17,223 nucleotides of DNA from CTSOIL-112 sp049291875 (GCA_049291875.1 JBATQE010000066.1:1-17223); one strand, 5' to 3'; positions 1 to 7,196 are shown, numbered from the stretch's first letter. Translations and numbers: made by a program. The notes: generated by a model from the letters alone, not told the origin.

Positions 1-2
1 AA

Positions 3-110
3 GAGCGCTCTGCGCGCTTGTTAAGTTTGTTGGCCGAATTCTGTGAAGTCTGCGGACAGGAAATAGACAAAATGACTTTTGAAGAGGATGCATCATGTGG
101 CAGGCTGTAA
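3..110 (+). CDS. 3' end of an unidentified upstream gene (partial)
   Basis: An open frame enters from the left edge and ends at the TAA at 108-110, giving 35 residues that finish in EEDASCGRL. It overlaps the next gene, whose ATG is at 95, by 16 bases in another frame. Such short overlaps are typical of translationally coupled genes in one operon. The fragment is acidic near its end and has no motif I recognise, so no function can be given. It could also be a chance open frame; the main support is the overlap and the lack of a longer alternative in the other two forward frames, which stop at 24 and 46. Confidence 0.4.
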   Translation, partial: ERSARLLSLLAEFCEVCGQEIDKMTFEEDASCGRL

Positions 111-949
111 GAACGATTGGTATAGATTATCGAAAAAAATTGGTGATAACCTTTATCCTCGTAGCATTAGAAAATATATTGTTTTTAATTTATCCCATGT
201 TTGGTGGTTTTGCCATTAATGCTGTCATGCAAGGCCATGTATGGCAGGCGCTTACATATGCGCTTCTGGTTTTGTTTATGTGGTTGATCGGTGCTGCCCG
301 ACGCAGCGTGGATACACGCACATTTGCCCGAATTTATAGCGAAATAGCGGTGCCTGTTATTGTGAAACAGCGATTACAAGGGCAAAGCGCTTCATCCATT
401 TCTGCTCGGGTTGCCCTGTCTCGGGAGTTTGTCGATTTTTTTGAAATGCATCTGCCCACGGCAATTACTTCCTTGGTATCCATTTTTGGTGCTTGCTTGA
501 TGCTACTCATATCAGAGTTTTGGATTGGCGTAATGACGGTTGTCATATTGGCGGTGTTCTCTTTGCTGCTTCCCGGTTTCACCCGTATCAGCGGCAGATT
601 GTATTTGGCTTTAAATGATCGTTTGGAAAAAGATGTTGATATGATCGGTTACGCGTCCGAAAAAGGATTGCGCAAACATTATGGTTTGATCGCTTATTTG
701 AGAATTAAGATTTCTAATAGAGAGGCGTTGGGTTATCTATCCATTGGCATAGCAATGAGCATTTTATTTGCTTTTTCCTTTGCTTGGCTGACCATGTACG
801 GTTATGGTAGCGCTGGGCATATCTATTCCATTACCACGTATTTATGGATGTTTGCCATGAGTTTGGATGACGTTCCTCGTTTGGTGGAAAGCTATTCTAA
901 TCTGAGGGATGTTGCCAATAGGGTCTATATTGAGCGGGTGCCGTCGTAG
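95..949 (+). CDS. ABC transporter six-transmembrane domain protein without ATPase domain
   Basis: The 284-residue protein resembles the membrane half of an exporter-type ABC transporter (Pfam ABC_membrane_3 type) and has no nucleotide-binding domain. About six hydrophobic segments are visible, near residues 16-38, 49-68, 121-140, 143-163, 212-236 and 241-258. The long polar stretch between segments 2 and 3 and again between 4 and 5 (around residues 165-210) fits the cytoplasmic extensions of an exporter fold. No Walker A or LSGGQ motif is present. A GAAGAGG ribosome site at 81-87 lies 7 nt before the ATG. The start overlaps the end of an upstream frame, which suggests an operon continuing to the left. 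The DNA is visibly more AT-rich than guaA and guaB next door. It could pair with a separate ATPase outside the window or act without one. Substrate unknown. Confidence 0.75.
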   Translation: MWQAVRTIGIDYRKKLVITFILVALENILFLIYPMFGGFAINAVMQGHVWQALTYALLVLFMWLIGAARRSVDTRTFARIYSEIAVPVIVKQRLQGQSASSISARVALSREFVDFFEMHLPTAITSLVSIFGACLMLLISEFWIGVMTVVILAVFSLLLPGFTRISGRLYLALNDRLEKDVDMIGYASEKGLRKHYGLIAYLRIKISNREALGYLSIGIAMSILFAFSFAWLTMYGYGSAGHIYSITTYLWMFAMSLDDVPRLVESYSNLRDVANRVYIERVPS

Positions 950-1084
950 ATAGGTTAGAAAAACGGATGACTAAAATTGCAAAAATCAATCGTAATAGCG
1001 CTGCAGGCTGATTCATGGCTTTTTGTTGACGAGTGATAACAGCAGATGGTTGCTGTGTACTAGCATGTTTGTGCTGCTTAATCA

Positions 1085-1118
1085 AAAATGTGAAAAGCCC
1101 TTGTTTGAAGGGCTTTTC
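1085..1118 (-). terminator. Rho-independent terminator of guaA
   Basis: A perfect 11-bp stem, GAAAAGCCCTT at 1092-1102 pairing with 1108-1118, encloses a 5-nt loop. Read on the minus strand, the stem is followed by ACATTTTTGAT, a U-rich tail. It sits 35 bases beyond the guaA stop. On the plus strand the following GTTGTTGT is a poorer tail, so weak bidirectional use with the gene ending at 949 is possible. Confidence 0.85.
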
Positions 1119-1153
1119 GTTGTTGTGTCGGACGGTTTGAGCAGAGGTTTTTC

Positions 1154-2767
1154 TTATTCCCACTCAATCGTCGCAGGCGGTTTGCCCGAGACATCGTACA
1201 CCACACGGTTGATGCCGCGTACTTCGTTGATGATGCGGTTCGAGACTTTGCCGAGCAATTCATATGGCAGGTGCGCCCAGTGTGCGGTCATGAAGTCCAG
1301 TGTCTGCACCGCGCGCAGCGCCACCACGTATTCGTAGGTGCGGCCATCGCCCATCACGCCAACCGATTTGACCGGCAGGAATACGGCGAAGGCTTGGCTG
1401 GTGAGGTCGTACCAAGTTTTGCCGGACTCAGGATCAACCGTGTTGCGCAATTCTTCGATGAAAATTGCATCGGCGCGGCGTAGCAGGTCGGCGTAGTCTT
1501 TTTTCACTTCGCCCAAAATCCGAACGCCCAAACCCGGTCCCGGGAACGGATGTCGGTATACCATTTCGTGCGGCAGTCCCAAGGCGACACCGAGTTTGCG
1601 CACTTCGTCTTTGAACAATTCACGCAGTGGCTCCAGCAATTTCAGGTGCATATCGTCCGGCAGACCACCGACGTTGTGGTGCGATTTGATGTTGTGCGCG
1701 CCTTTTTTCGCACCGTGTTTGCCACCGGCGGATTCGATCACGTCGGGGTAAATCGTGCCTTGCGCCAGCCATTTGGCGCTAGTGAGTTTGTGCGATTCAG
1801 CGTTGAATACTTCGACGAATTCCTTACCGATGATTTTGCGCTTGGCTTCGGGGTCGGTCACGCCTGCAAGTTTGCCCATGAAATCGTCCACCGCATCGAC
1901 GCGAATCACTTTGACGCCCAAATGGTCGGCAAACATATCCATCACCATATCGCCTTCGTTCAGACGCAACAAACCGTGATCGACGAATACGCAGGTGAGT
2001 TGGTCGCCAATTGCGCGGTGAATCAGCGCGGCAGCGACGGAGGAGTCCACGCCGCCGGATAGGCCGAGAATGACCTCTTCGTCACCAACCTGCGCGCGAA
2101 TATTGGCCACCGCTTCGGCAATGTAGTCACCCATCGCCCAATCGGCTTTGGCGCCGCAGATGTCTTTGACAAAGCGCGCTAAAATCGCTTCGCCTTGAAT
2201 CGTGTGCGTGACTTCTGGGTGAAATTGCACGGCGTAGAAACGACGCGCTTCGTCGGCCATACCGGCGATTGGGCAGGCGTCGGTTTCGGCCATTAATGTG
2301 AAACCCTCAGGCAAGCGCGATACCGAATCGCCGTGGCTCATCCAGACGTTGAGCAGGCCGTGGCCGTGTTCGTTGGTTTCGTCTTGAATGCCATCAAACA
2401 GTTTTGTATGACCACGCGCACGAATTTTCGCAAAGCCAAATTCGCGCGGTTTGCCCAGTGCTTCGGCGGTTTCCACTTTGCCCCCGAGTTGTTCGGCCAT
2501 GGTTTGCATGCCGTAGCAAATGCCCAAAACCGGCACATCCAATTCAAATACGCTTTGCGGTGCGCGCGGCGTGTCGCCCTCGGTGACTGAATTCGGTCCG
2601 CCAGAGAGAATGATGCCTTTTGCGCCATAGTTGCGGATGAACTCGTCGGAGACGTCGTACGGATAAATTTCAGCAAATACACCGGCGTCGCGCACGCGGC
2701 GAGCGATCAATTGGGTCACTTGCGAGCCGAAATCAATAATGAGGATTTTGTCGTGTTGGTTGGACAT
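1154..2767 (-). CDS. guaA: GMP synthase (glutamine-hydrolysing)
   Basis: GuaA makes GMP from XMP, ATP and glutamine, the last step of guanine nucleotide synthesis in the cytoplasm. The 537-residue protein has both expected parts. The N-terminal class I glutamine amidotransferase carries the nucleophile Cys84 in GICYGMQ and the His183/Glu185 pair in FHPE. The C-terminal ATP pyrophosphatase carries the P-loop SGGVDSS at 237-243, and the protein ends in the family's typical PPATIEWE. Length is slightly above the E. coli enzyme, as usual for betaproteobacteria. The ATG at 2767 has no strong Shine-Dalgarno sequence just upstream, which is unusual beside guaB. A hairpin lies in its leader. The gene follows guaB and a small secreted-protein gene on the same strand, so part of its transcription may come from upstream. 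Confidence 0.98.
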   Translation of the reverse strand: MSNQHDKILIIDFGSQVTQLIARRVRDAGVFAEIYPYDVSDEFIRNYGAKGIILSGGPNSVTEGDTPRAPQSVFELDVPVLGICYGMQTMAEQLGGKVETAEALGKPREFGFAKIRARGHTKLFDGIQDETNEHGHGLLNVWMSHGDSVSRLPEGFTLMAETDACPIAGMADEARRFYAVQFHPEVTHTIQGEAILARFVKDICGAKADWAMGDYIAEAVANIRAQVGDEEVILGLSGGVDSSVAAALIHRAIGDQLTCVFVDHGLLRLNEGDMVMDMFADHLGVKVIRVDAVDDFMGKLAGVTDPEAKRKIIGKEFVEVFNAESHKLTSAKWLAQGTIYPDVIESAGGKHGAKKGAHNIKSHHNVGGLPDDMHLKLLEPLRELFKDEVRKLGVALGLPHEMVYRHPFPGPGLGVRILGEVKKDYADLLRRADAIFIEELRNTVDPESGKTWYDLTSQAFAVFLPVKSVGVMGDGRTYEYVVALRAVQTLDFMTAHWAHLPYELLGKVSNRIINEVRGINRVVYDVSGKPPATIEWE

Positions 2768-2801
2768 AATGAATACGGTTTTGGTTGGGGTCTATAAAGC
2801 A

Positions 2802-2832
2802 TCATGGCGCAGGAGAGTGTCGTGCGCCATGA
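2802..2832 (-). other. Hairpin in the guaA leader, after the secreted-protein gene
   Basis: A perfect 10-bp inverted repeat (TCATGGCGCA at 2802-2811 and its complement at 2823-2832) has an 11-nt loop. It begins 14 bases after the stop of the upstream gene and ends 34 bases before the guaA start. On the minus strand it is followed by TGCTTTATAG, which is not a clear U-tract. It may be a weak terminator, an mRNA 3'-end stabiliser or a leader structure for guaA. The structure is certain; its role is not. Confidence 0.5.
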
Positions 2833-2846
2833 GGAGGTTGTTCTAA

Positions 2847-3464
2847 TTAACGCTTGGCTTTTTTCGCGGGTGCTTGATTGGGTGGATTTTGAATGCCAGG
2901 CGCCAGCAGATTCAGGCGTTCAATCCATTTTTGTTCATCAATTTTCAAAGGTTTCTTCGAGGCTTTGCCACGCTCAGCCCATTGAACCGTGTAGTAGTCA
3001 TTGCTGCCTTTGATGGCGGTGACCAATGTGGTTTCGCTTTTATCTTTGGCTGTACCACAGCTTAATACGGCTGCAGCAACTGGAGTGCCGTTACCGATAG
3101 TGCCGTCCAGAAATTTAGTGCCGGCAAACGAGGTCGGACAAATTTTTTGAAAATTAAGAACGATGGTGCCAATGAGGATCATCGGCGTGACGTCTTTATT
3201 GGCGGCCAAGCCCTTAATGCCGGTCACGGTAATCACCTGCGACCAGTTCTGTGCGGTTTCGCCGCGTAAACCGCGCTCATGGATGTAATTGGTGTCGTTG
3301 GCGCGTTCGCTCAATAATTGATTGTTAAAATTGCTCGGAATATTGTAAAAAACCTGTTGGCTAAATACGTTGGAGAGCGATTTTTCGGTAACATTGGCCG
3401 GCGTTTGGGCTAAGGCCAAGGTCGAAGCACAACACAGCAAAACAAAGGCGGTTTTTTTAAACAT
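2847..3464 (-). CDS. Predicted secreted (periplasmic) protein of unknown function
   Basis: I do not recognise the family. The 205-residue protein starts with a clear type I signal peptide: MFKK, a hydrophobic core, then ALA before Gln20. Cys11 and Cys12 lie in the core, but the position before them is Leu, so a lipoprotein is unlikely. The mature part has two cysteines, Cys109 and Cys136, that could form a disulphide, and a proline- and lysine-rich tail ending in KKAKR. A GAAAGGAA ribosome site at 3471-3478 lies 6 nt before the ATG and is identical to the guaB site. The gene lies between guaB and guaA on the same strand. The guaB terminator stands before it, so expression would need read-through or its own promoter; I see no convincing promoter. 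A link to purine metabolism would be based on position only. Confidence 0.8.
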   Translation of the reverse strand: MFKKTAFVLLCCASTLALAQTPANVTEKSLSNVFSQQVFYNIPSNFNNQLLSERANDTNYIHERGLRGETAQNWSQVITVTGIKGLAANKDVTPMILIGTIVLNFQKICPTSFAGTKFLDGTIGNGTPVAAAVLSCGTAKDKSETTLVTAIKGSNDYYTVQWAERGKASKKPLKIDEQKWIERLNLLAPGIQNPPNQAPAKKAKR

Positions 3465-3502
3465 GGTGTTTTCCTTTCGATCGGATAACTGGGTCGGGGT
3501 TG

Positions 3503-3541
3503 AAGATAAAAATACGGCGAAGCACAGTTGGTCTTCGCCGT
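3503..3541 (-). terminator. Rho-independent terminator of guaB
   Basis: ACGGCGAAG at 3514-3522 pairs perfectly with 3533-3541 (9 bp, 10-nt loop). On the minus strand the stem is followed at once by ATTTTTATCTT, a good U-tract. It begins 13 bases after the guaB stop. It should reduce transcription into the secreted-protein gene and guaA, making guaB partly separate from them. Confidence 0.88.
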
Positions 3542-3554
3542 GGTCAATAGTGCT

Positions 3555-5015
3555 TTAGCCAATGCTGTAATTCGGTGCTTCCTTGGTGATCTGTACATCA
3601 TGCACGTGTGACTCACGCATGCCCGCCGAGGTGATTTCGACAAACTGTGCTTTGGTGCGCAAATCTTCAATCGAAGCGCAACCGCAGTAGCCCATGGATG
3701 AGCGGATACCGCCAATTAGTTGATGCACAATTGCCAGCACCGAGCCTTTGTACGATACGCGGCCTTCGATGCCTTCTGGCACGAGTTTGTCAACATTGCC
3801 TTCGTTGTCTTGGAAATAACGGTCTTTCGAGCCTTGCGCCATCGCGCCGAGGCTACCCATGCCACGATATTCTTTGTACGAGCGGCCTTGGTACAGCACG
3901 ACTTCACCCGGGGATTCTTCGGTACCGGCGAACATCGAGCCGAGCATCACGGTGTAGGCACCCGCCGCGAGGGCTTTGGAAATATCGCCGGAGTAGCGGA
4001 TGCCGCCATCGCCGATCAAGGGTACGCCGGTGCCTTCCAAGGCTTTGGCTACGTTGGCAATCGCAGAAATTTGCGGTACGCCAACGCCCGCGACGATGCG
4101 CGTGGTACAGATGGAACCCGGGCCAATGCCGACTTTCACGCCGTCCGCGCCGTGTTCCACCAGTGCCAATGCGGCTTCGGCGGTAGCGATATTGCCACCG
4201 ATCACGTCAATGTGCGGGTAGTGCTCTTTGACCCATTTGACGCGATCGAGCACGCCTTGCGAATGGCCGTGCGCGGTGTCGACGATGATGACATCGACAC
4301 CGGCTTGCGCCAGCAAGCGTACGCGTTCGTCGTTGTCTGGGCCGACGCCAACCGCTGCGCCGACGCGCAATTGACCGTGTGCGTCTTTGGTGGCATTCGG
4401 GTGGGTGGTGGCTTTTTGGATGTCTTTGACGGTGATCAGACCGCGCAATTCGTCGTTGTCGTCAATCACTACCACGCGTTCCAAGCGGTGTTTGTTCAAT
4501 AATTTTTTGGCCACGCTCAAATCGTCGTCTTCTTTGACGGTGATCAGGCGCTCGCGTGGGGTCATTTTGTCCACGACTTTGGCGGCCATGTCTTCTTCAA
4601 AACGCAAGTCACGGCTGGTGATGATGCCGACGACTTTTTTATTTGAAACGACAGGGAAGCCGGATACGCCCGCGTCTTGCGCCAATTCGACAATCTGACC
4701 GATGGTCATGTCGGGCGTGACGGTGATCGGGTCGCGCAAAACGCCGGATTCAAAGCGTTTGACTTTGGCTACTTCGAGCGCTTGTTTGGCCGGTGTGAGG
4801 TTTTTGTGAATGATGCCAATGCCGCCTTCTTGCGCGAGCGCAATCGCTAAACGCGATTCGGTCACGGTGTCCATGGCGGCGGAAACCAATGGGATATTCA
4901 GGGTAATATTGCGCGAGAGCTGTGATTTGAGTGAGGCGTCGCGCGGGAGAATGTTTGAGTAAGCAGGTACGAGAAGTACGTCGTCAAAAGTGAGCGCTTT
5001 CTGCATGAGTCGCAT
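3555..5015 (-). CDS. guaB: Inosine-5'-monophosphate dehydrogenase
   Basis: GuaB oxidises IMP to XMP with NAD+, the rate-limiting step toward GMP. The 486-residue length is normal for bacteria. The catalytic barrel starts at ALTFDDVLLVP (residues 7-17), is interrupted by two CBS domains at roughly 93-203, and resumes through DTAHGHS. The active-site loop GIGPGSICTTR puts the catalytic cysteine at 303. The mobile flap contains the EYRGMGSLGAM segment. The start MRLMQKALTF is supported by GAAAGGAA at 5023-5030, 7 nt before the ATG; the internal Met4 has no better site. A strong minus-strand -10 sequence lies 26 bases upstream of the ATG. The product feeds GuaA, encoded nearby on the same strand. 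Confidence 0.98.
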   Translation of the reverse strand: MRLMQKALTFDDVLLVPAYSNILPRDASLKSQLSRNITLNIPLVSAAMDTVTESRLAIALAQEGGIGIIHKNLTPAKQALEVAKVKRFESGVLRDPITVTPDMTIGQIVELAQDAGVSGFPVVSNKKVVGIITSRDLRFEEDMAAKVVDKMTPRERLITVKEDDDLSVAKKLLNKHRLERVVVIDDNDELRGLITVKDIQKATTHPNATKDAHGQLRVGAAVGVGPDNDERVRLLAQAGVDVIIVDTAHGHSQGVLDRVKWVKEHYPHIDVIGGNIATAEAALALVEHGADGVKVGIGPGSICTTRIVAGVGVPQISAIANVAKALEGTGVPLIGDGGIRYSGDISKALAAGAYTVMLGSMFAGTEESPGEVVLYQGRSYKEYRGMGSLGAMAQGSKDRYFQDNEGNVDKLVPEGIEGRVSYKGSVLAIVHQLIGGIRSSMGYCGCASIEDLRTKAQFVEITSAGMRESHVHDVQITKEAPNYSIG

Positions 5016-5040
5016 GGTGGGGTTCCTTTCGCAAAGCGCG

Positions 5041-5046
5041 ATTATA
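5041..5046 (-). promoter_or_regulatory. guaB promoter -10 box with GC-rich discriminator
   Basis: On the minus strand the sequence reads a perfect TATAAT followed by CGCGC. No good -35 is seen at 16-18 bp. The leader would be about 20 nt. A GC-rich discriminator after the -10 is a known trait of promoters repressed by ppGpp, as described for the E. coli guaBA promoter; that this one is controlled so is an inference. Confidence 0.6.
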
Positions 5047-5066
5047 CGGTATTTTTGATTTTTGCG

Positions 5067-5075
5067 TGTTAGAAT
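5067..5075 (+). promoter_or_regulatory. Possible extended -10 promoter of the DMT transporter pair
   Basis: TGTTAGAAT matches an extended -10 (TGn plus TAGAAT, five of six to TATAAT). There is no matching -35. Its predicted start lies about 65 bases before the transporter ATG. It is back-to-back with the guaB -10, some 25 bases away, so the two promoters could interfere. Confidence 0.4.
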
Positions 5076-5121
5076 GTTTCGCTGGTTTTTAGGGCTTTTG
5101 CATCTTTTTTAAGCCTGTTTT

Positions 5122-5145
5122 GCCTCACTGTGAGGCTGTTTTTTT
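5122..5145 (+). other. Terminator-like hairpin in the leader of the DMT gene
   Basis: GCCTCA at 5122-5127 pairs with TGAGGC at 5131-5136 around a 3-nt loop, and is followed by TG and seven T residues ending one base before the likely ATG at 5147. The 3' arm also carries GAGG, the best ribosome site for that ATG. An alternative pairing of AGCCT (5112-5116) with AGGCT (5133-5137) would exclude it. This could be an attenuator or a translation-masking hairpin. The stem is only 6 bp. Confidence 0.4.
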
Positions 5146-5146
5146 G

Positions 5147-6181
5147 ATGAAAGTTCGTTTGATGTCGCATGTGCATGGTCGTCCGTCTTCGGAGCAGTTT
5201 CGCAAGGGTATTCTGGCTGGCGTCGGTGCGGGTGCGATGTGGGGGCTGGTGTTTTTGTACCCGCGCGTGACGCCGGAGTTCTCGCCGATGTCGCAGATGG
5301 TGTTGCGCTATGTTTGTTATGGTTTGTTTGCGGTGCTGTTGTCGTGGCGGGCTTTGCGCGGCGTGTGGGCGCGTTTGACCGGCGACGATTGGCGTATGTT
5401 GGTGAAGATTTCTTTGCAGGCGAATATTGTGTATTACATTTGCTTGGCTACCGGCGTGAAGTTCGGTGGCATTGCACCGACGACCTTGATTATCGGGATG
5501 TTGCCGGTGACGATTGCGTTGCTGGGGCAAAATGATGCGGGTTCTTTGCATTGGCGGCGTTTGGTCGCGCCGATTGCGTTGATGGCGCTGGGAATTGTGG
5601 CGATTAGCTATGATTTGTTTACCCATGCGAATGATCATTTGGATAGCACGCCGTGGCAACGGGCGTTGGCGTTGTTGGCGGCGACGGGCGCTTTGGTGAG
5701 CTGGACGCTGGCGGCGGTGAATAATGCGCGCTATTTGCGCAGTCACAATGCGATTGAGCCGAAAACGTGGTCGGATTTGTGTGGTGTGGTCACGGGGCTG
5801 TTGGCTTTGTTGATGTTGGGCGTGGGGTTGGTTTGGGCGCAGTTTTCTCCGAACAGTATTTTTGCGATCAGTACGGATGCGAATTTGCCGTGGCTGAAAT
5901 TTTTGCTGATTGGCGGCGTGGTGATTGCTTTTTGCGCGTCGTGGTTGGGTAATATTTTGTGGAACGTCGCCAGCCATTTGTTACCGATCAGTTTGACGGG
6001 GCAGTTGATTATGTCGGAAACGTTGTTTTCGCTGATTTATGGCTTTGTGTATGACGGGCGCTGGCCGCGCGCGCTCGAATGGCTGGCGATGAGCTTGGCG
6101 CTGGGCGGCGTGGTGTGGGCGATTCGCCTGCACGCGGATAAAGGCGGCGAGATTTCCGAGGAAGCGGCGCAGGTGCATTGA
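5147..6181 (+). CDS. EamA/DMT-family transporter, first of a pair
   Basis: This is an inner-membrane protein of the drug/metabolite transporter superfamily, with about ten hydrophobic segments in two EamA-like halves. The first half begins at GVGAGAMWGLVFL and the second contains LLPISLTGQLIMSETLFSLIYG, typical of the conserved EamA end segment. From ATG 5147 it has 344 residues, a little long because of a hydrophilic start and tail. The frame is open up to a TTG at 5120. ATG 5162 is an alternative start with GAAAG 9 nt before it. I prefer 5147 but am unsure. The stop TGA shares a base with the next ATG, so the two transporters are probably translationally coupled. Substrate cannot be read from sequence; family members export amino acids, metabolites or drugs. 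Confidence 0.85.
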   Translation: MKVRLMSHVHGRPSSEQFRKGILAGVGAGAMWGLVFLYPRVTPEFSPMSQMVLRYVCYGLFAVLLSWRALRGVWARLTGDDWRMLVKISLQANIVYYICLATGVKFGGIAPTTLIIGMLPVTIALLGQNDAGSLHWRRLVAPIALMALGIVAISYDLFTHANDHLDSTPWQRALALLAATGALVSWTLAAVNNARYLRSHNAIEPKTWSDLCGVVTGLLALLMLGVGLVWAQFSPNSIFAISTDANLPWLKFLLIGGVVIAFCASWLGNILWNVASHLLPISLTGQLIMSETLFSLIYGFVYDGRWPRALEWLAMSLALGGVVWAIRLHADKGGEISEEAAQVH

Positions 6182-7098
6182 TGTCTTCCACAAAAACCGC
6201 GTATGTGCAAATGACGGTGGCGATGCTGTTGATCGGCAGTTTGTTTGTTGTGAGCAAAGTCATTGTGCAGACCGTACCGGTATTTGTTGCTTCGTTTTTG
6301 CGCCAATTTCTGGCGTTTTTGGCTTTGGCGGCGTGGTTGTACGCGCAAAAATCACCCATCCCGACCATTGAGCGGCGCGATTGGGGTGTTTTGCTGATTC
6401 AGGGCGTGGTCGGGATTTTTTTGTTTAGTGTATTTGCTTTGTACGGACTGAAGTTCACCCAAGCCATCGACGCGAATATCATTACCAGCACCACGCCGTT
6501 GAGCATGATGTTGATTGCGGTACTGTTGCTTGGCGAACGGCTCACCGCGCGTCGCGTGGGTGCGCTGACTTTGGCTTTGCTCGGAACGTTGGCGATCAAT
6601 GTGTTGGGCACGCATGAGTCGGGTGCGCGCCAAAGTGTGTGGTTGGGCAATACCTTGGTGGTGCTGGCGGTGCTGGCCGAAGGGGTGTTTTTCGGCTTTG
6701 GCAAATTACTGCGCAGTCCGATTTCATCCGCATGGCTGTCGTTGATTTTGACTGCGATTGGTTCGGCTTTGTTTTTGCCGTTTGCGCTGTATTCGGTGGC
6801 GACGGCGGAATTGACGCAGGTGCCGTGGACGACGTGGTTGCTGGTGTTGTACAGCGGTGTGGCTTTGACTGCGTTTGGCGTGGTGTTGATGAATCGTGGT
6901 TTGAAACAGGTTCCAGCCAGCAGTGCGTCGATTTTTACGGCATTGATGCCGGTCAGCGGGGTGATTTTGTCGGTGATTTTTCTGCGTGAACCGTTTCACT
7001 GGTATCACGCGCTGGGCATGGTTTTGGTGCTTTTAGCGATGATGCTGGTGATGTTAGAGAAAAAGGCGCCGGTCGAGGCGCCCAGCTCTGCGTACTGA
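6181..7098 (+). CDS. EamA/DMT-family transporter, second of a pair
   Basis: The 305-residue protein has about ten membrane segments in two EamA repeats. The family signature is clear in the first half (TQAIDANIITSTTPLSMMLIA, then LLGERLTARRVGALTLALLG) and in the second (PASSASIFTALMPVSGVILS, then LREPFHWYHALGMVLVLLAM). It starts at the ATG whose A is the last base of the preceding stop codon (TGATG). A TTG one codon earlier is possible but less likely. The pair diverges clearly from each other in sequence, so this is not a recent duplication. They may act as two separate exporters or as a mixed dimer; the coupling only shows linked expression. No clear terminator follows; the Fur-type promoter of fbpA starts 38 bases downstream. 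Confidence 0.9.
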   Translation: MSSTKTAYVQMTVAMLLIGSLFVVSKVIVQTVPVFVASFLRQFLAFLALAAWLYAQKSPIPTIERRDWGVLLIQGVVGIFLFSVFALYGLKFTQAIDANIITSTTPLSMMLIAVLLLGERLTARRVGALTLALLGTLAINVLGTHESGARQSVWLGNTLVVLAVLAEGVFFGFGKLLRSPISSAWLSLILTAIGSALFLPFALYSVATAELTQVPWTTWLLVLYSGVALTAFGVVLMNRGLKQVPASSASIFTALMPVSGVILSVIFLREPFHWYHALGMVLVLLAMMLVMLEKKAPVEAPSSAY

Positions 7099-7135
7099 GG
7101 CTGGTTGAGTATTTCCCATATATTTTTAAATCTAA

Positions 7136-7164
7136 TTGACAATCATTCTCATTTGTGTTTAAAT
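7136..7164 (+). promoter_or_regulatory. fbpA promoter
   Basis: A perfect -35 box TTGACA (7136-7141) is separated by exactly 17 bp from TTAAAT (7159-7164, four of six to TATAAT). The predicted start is about 26 bases before the fbpA ATG. The Fur-like operator lies within it. Confidence 0.75.
7137..7151 (+). promoter_or_regulatory. Fur box over the fbpA promoter
   Basis: TGACAATCATTCTCA matches the 7-1-7 Fur consensus TGATAATnATTATCA at all but two of its fourteen defined positions. It overlaps the -35 box and spacer, so Fur loaded with Fe2+ would block RNA polymerase. This fits the iron importer downstream. Confidence 0.8.
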
Positions 7165-7196
7165 TGCACCTGCTTAAACACAAAAAGGGAGTGAAA

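Noticed and set aside
1038..1060. ACAGCA/TGCTGT hairpin as terminator of the first gene
   Set aside because: Only 6 bp with no T-tract; the hairpin at 1092-1118 is much stronger.
1023..1337. Plus-strand open frame running from the intergenic gap into guaA
   Set aside because: It is antisense to guaA, spans the guaA terminator and has no ribosome site or family-like sequence.
3720..4502. 260-residue plus-strand open frame opposite guaB
   Set aside because: It is the antisense of conserved guaB coding sequence, with no start signal and no recognisable domain.
5069..5977. 302-residue minus-strand open frame opposite the first DMT gene
   Set aside because: Its Arg/His/Gln-rich composition is the usual antisense shadow of a GT-rich membrane-protein gene.
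7066..7082. Repeated GGCGCC near the end of the second DMT gene
   Set aside because: Inside coding sequence and without a T-tract; likely chance.
7155..7196. GTG start for fbpA
   Set aside because: It lies between the -35 and -10 boxes, so the transcript would not contain it.
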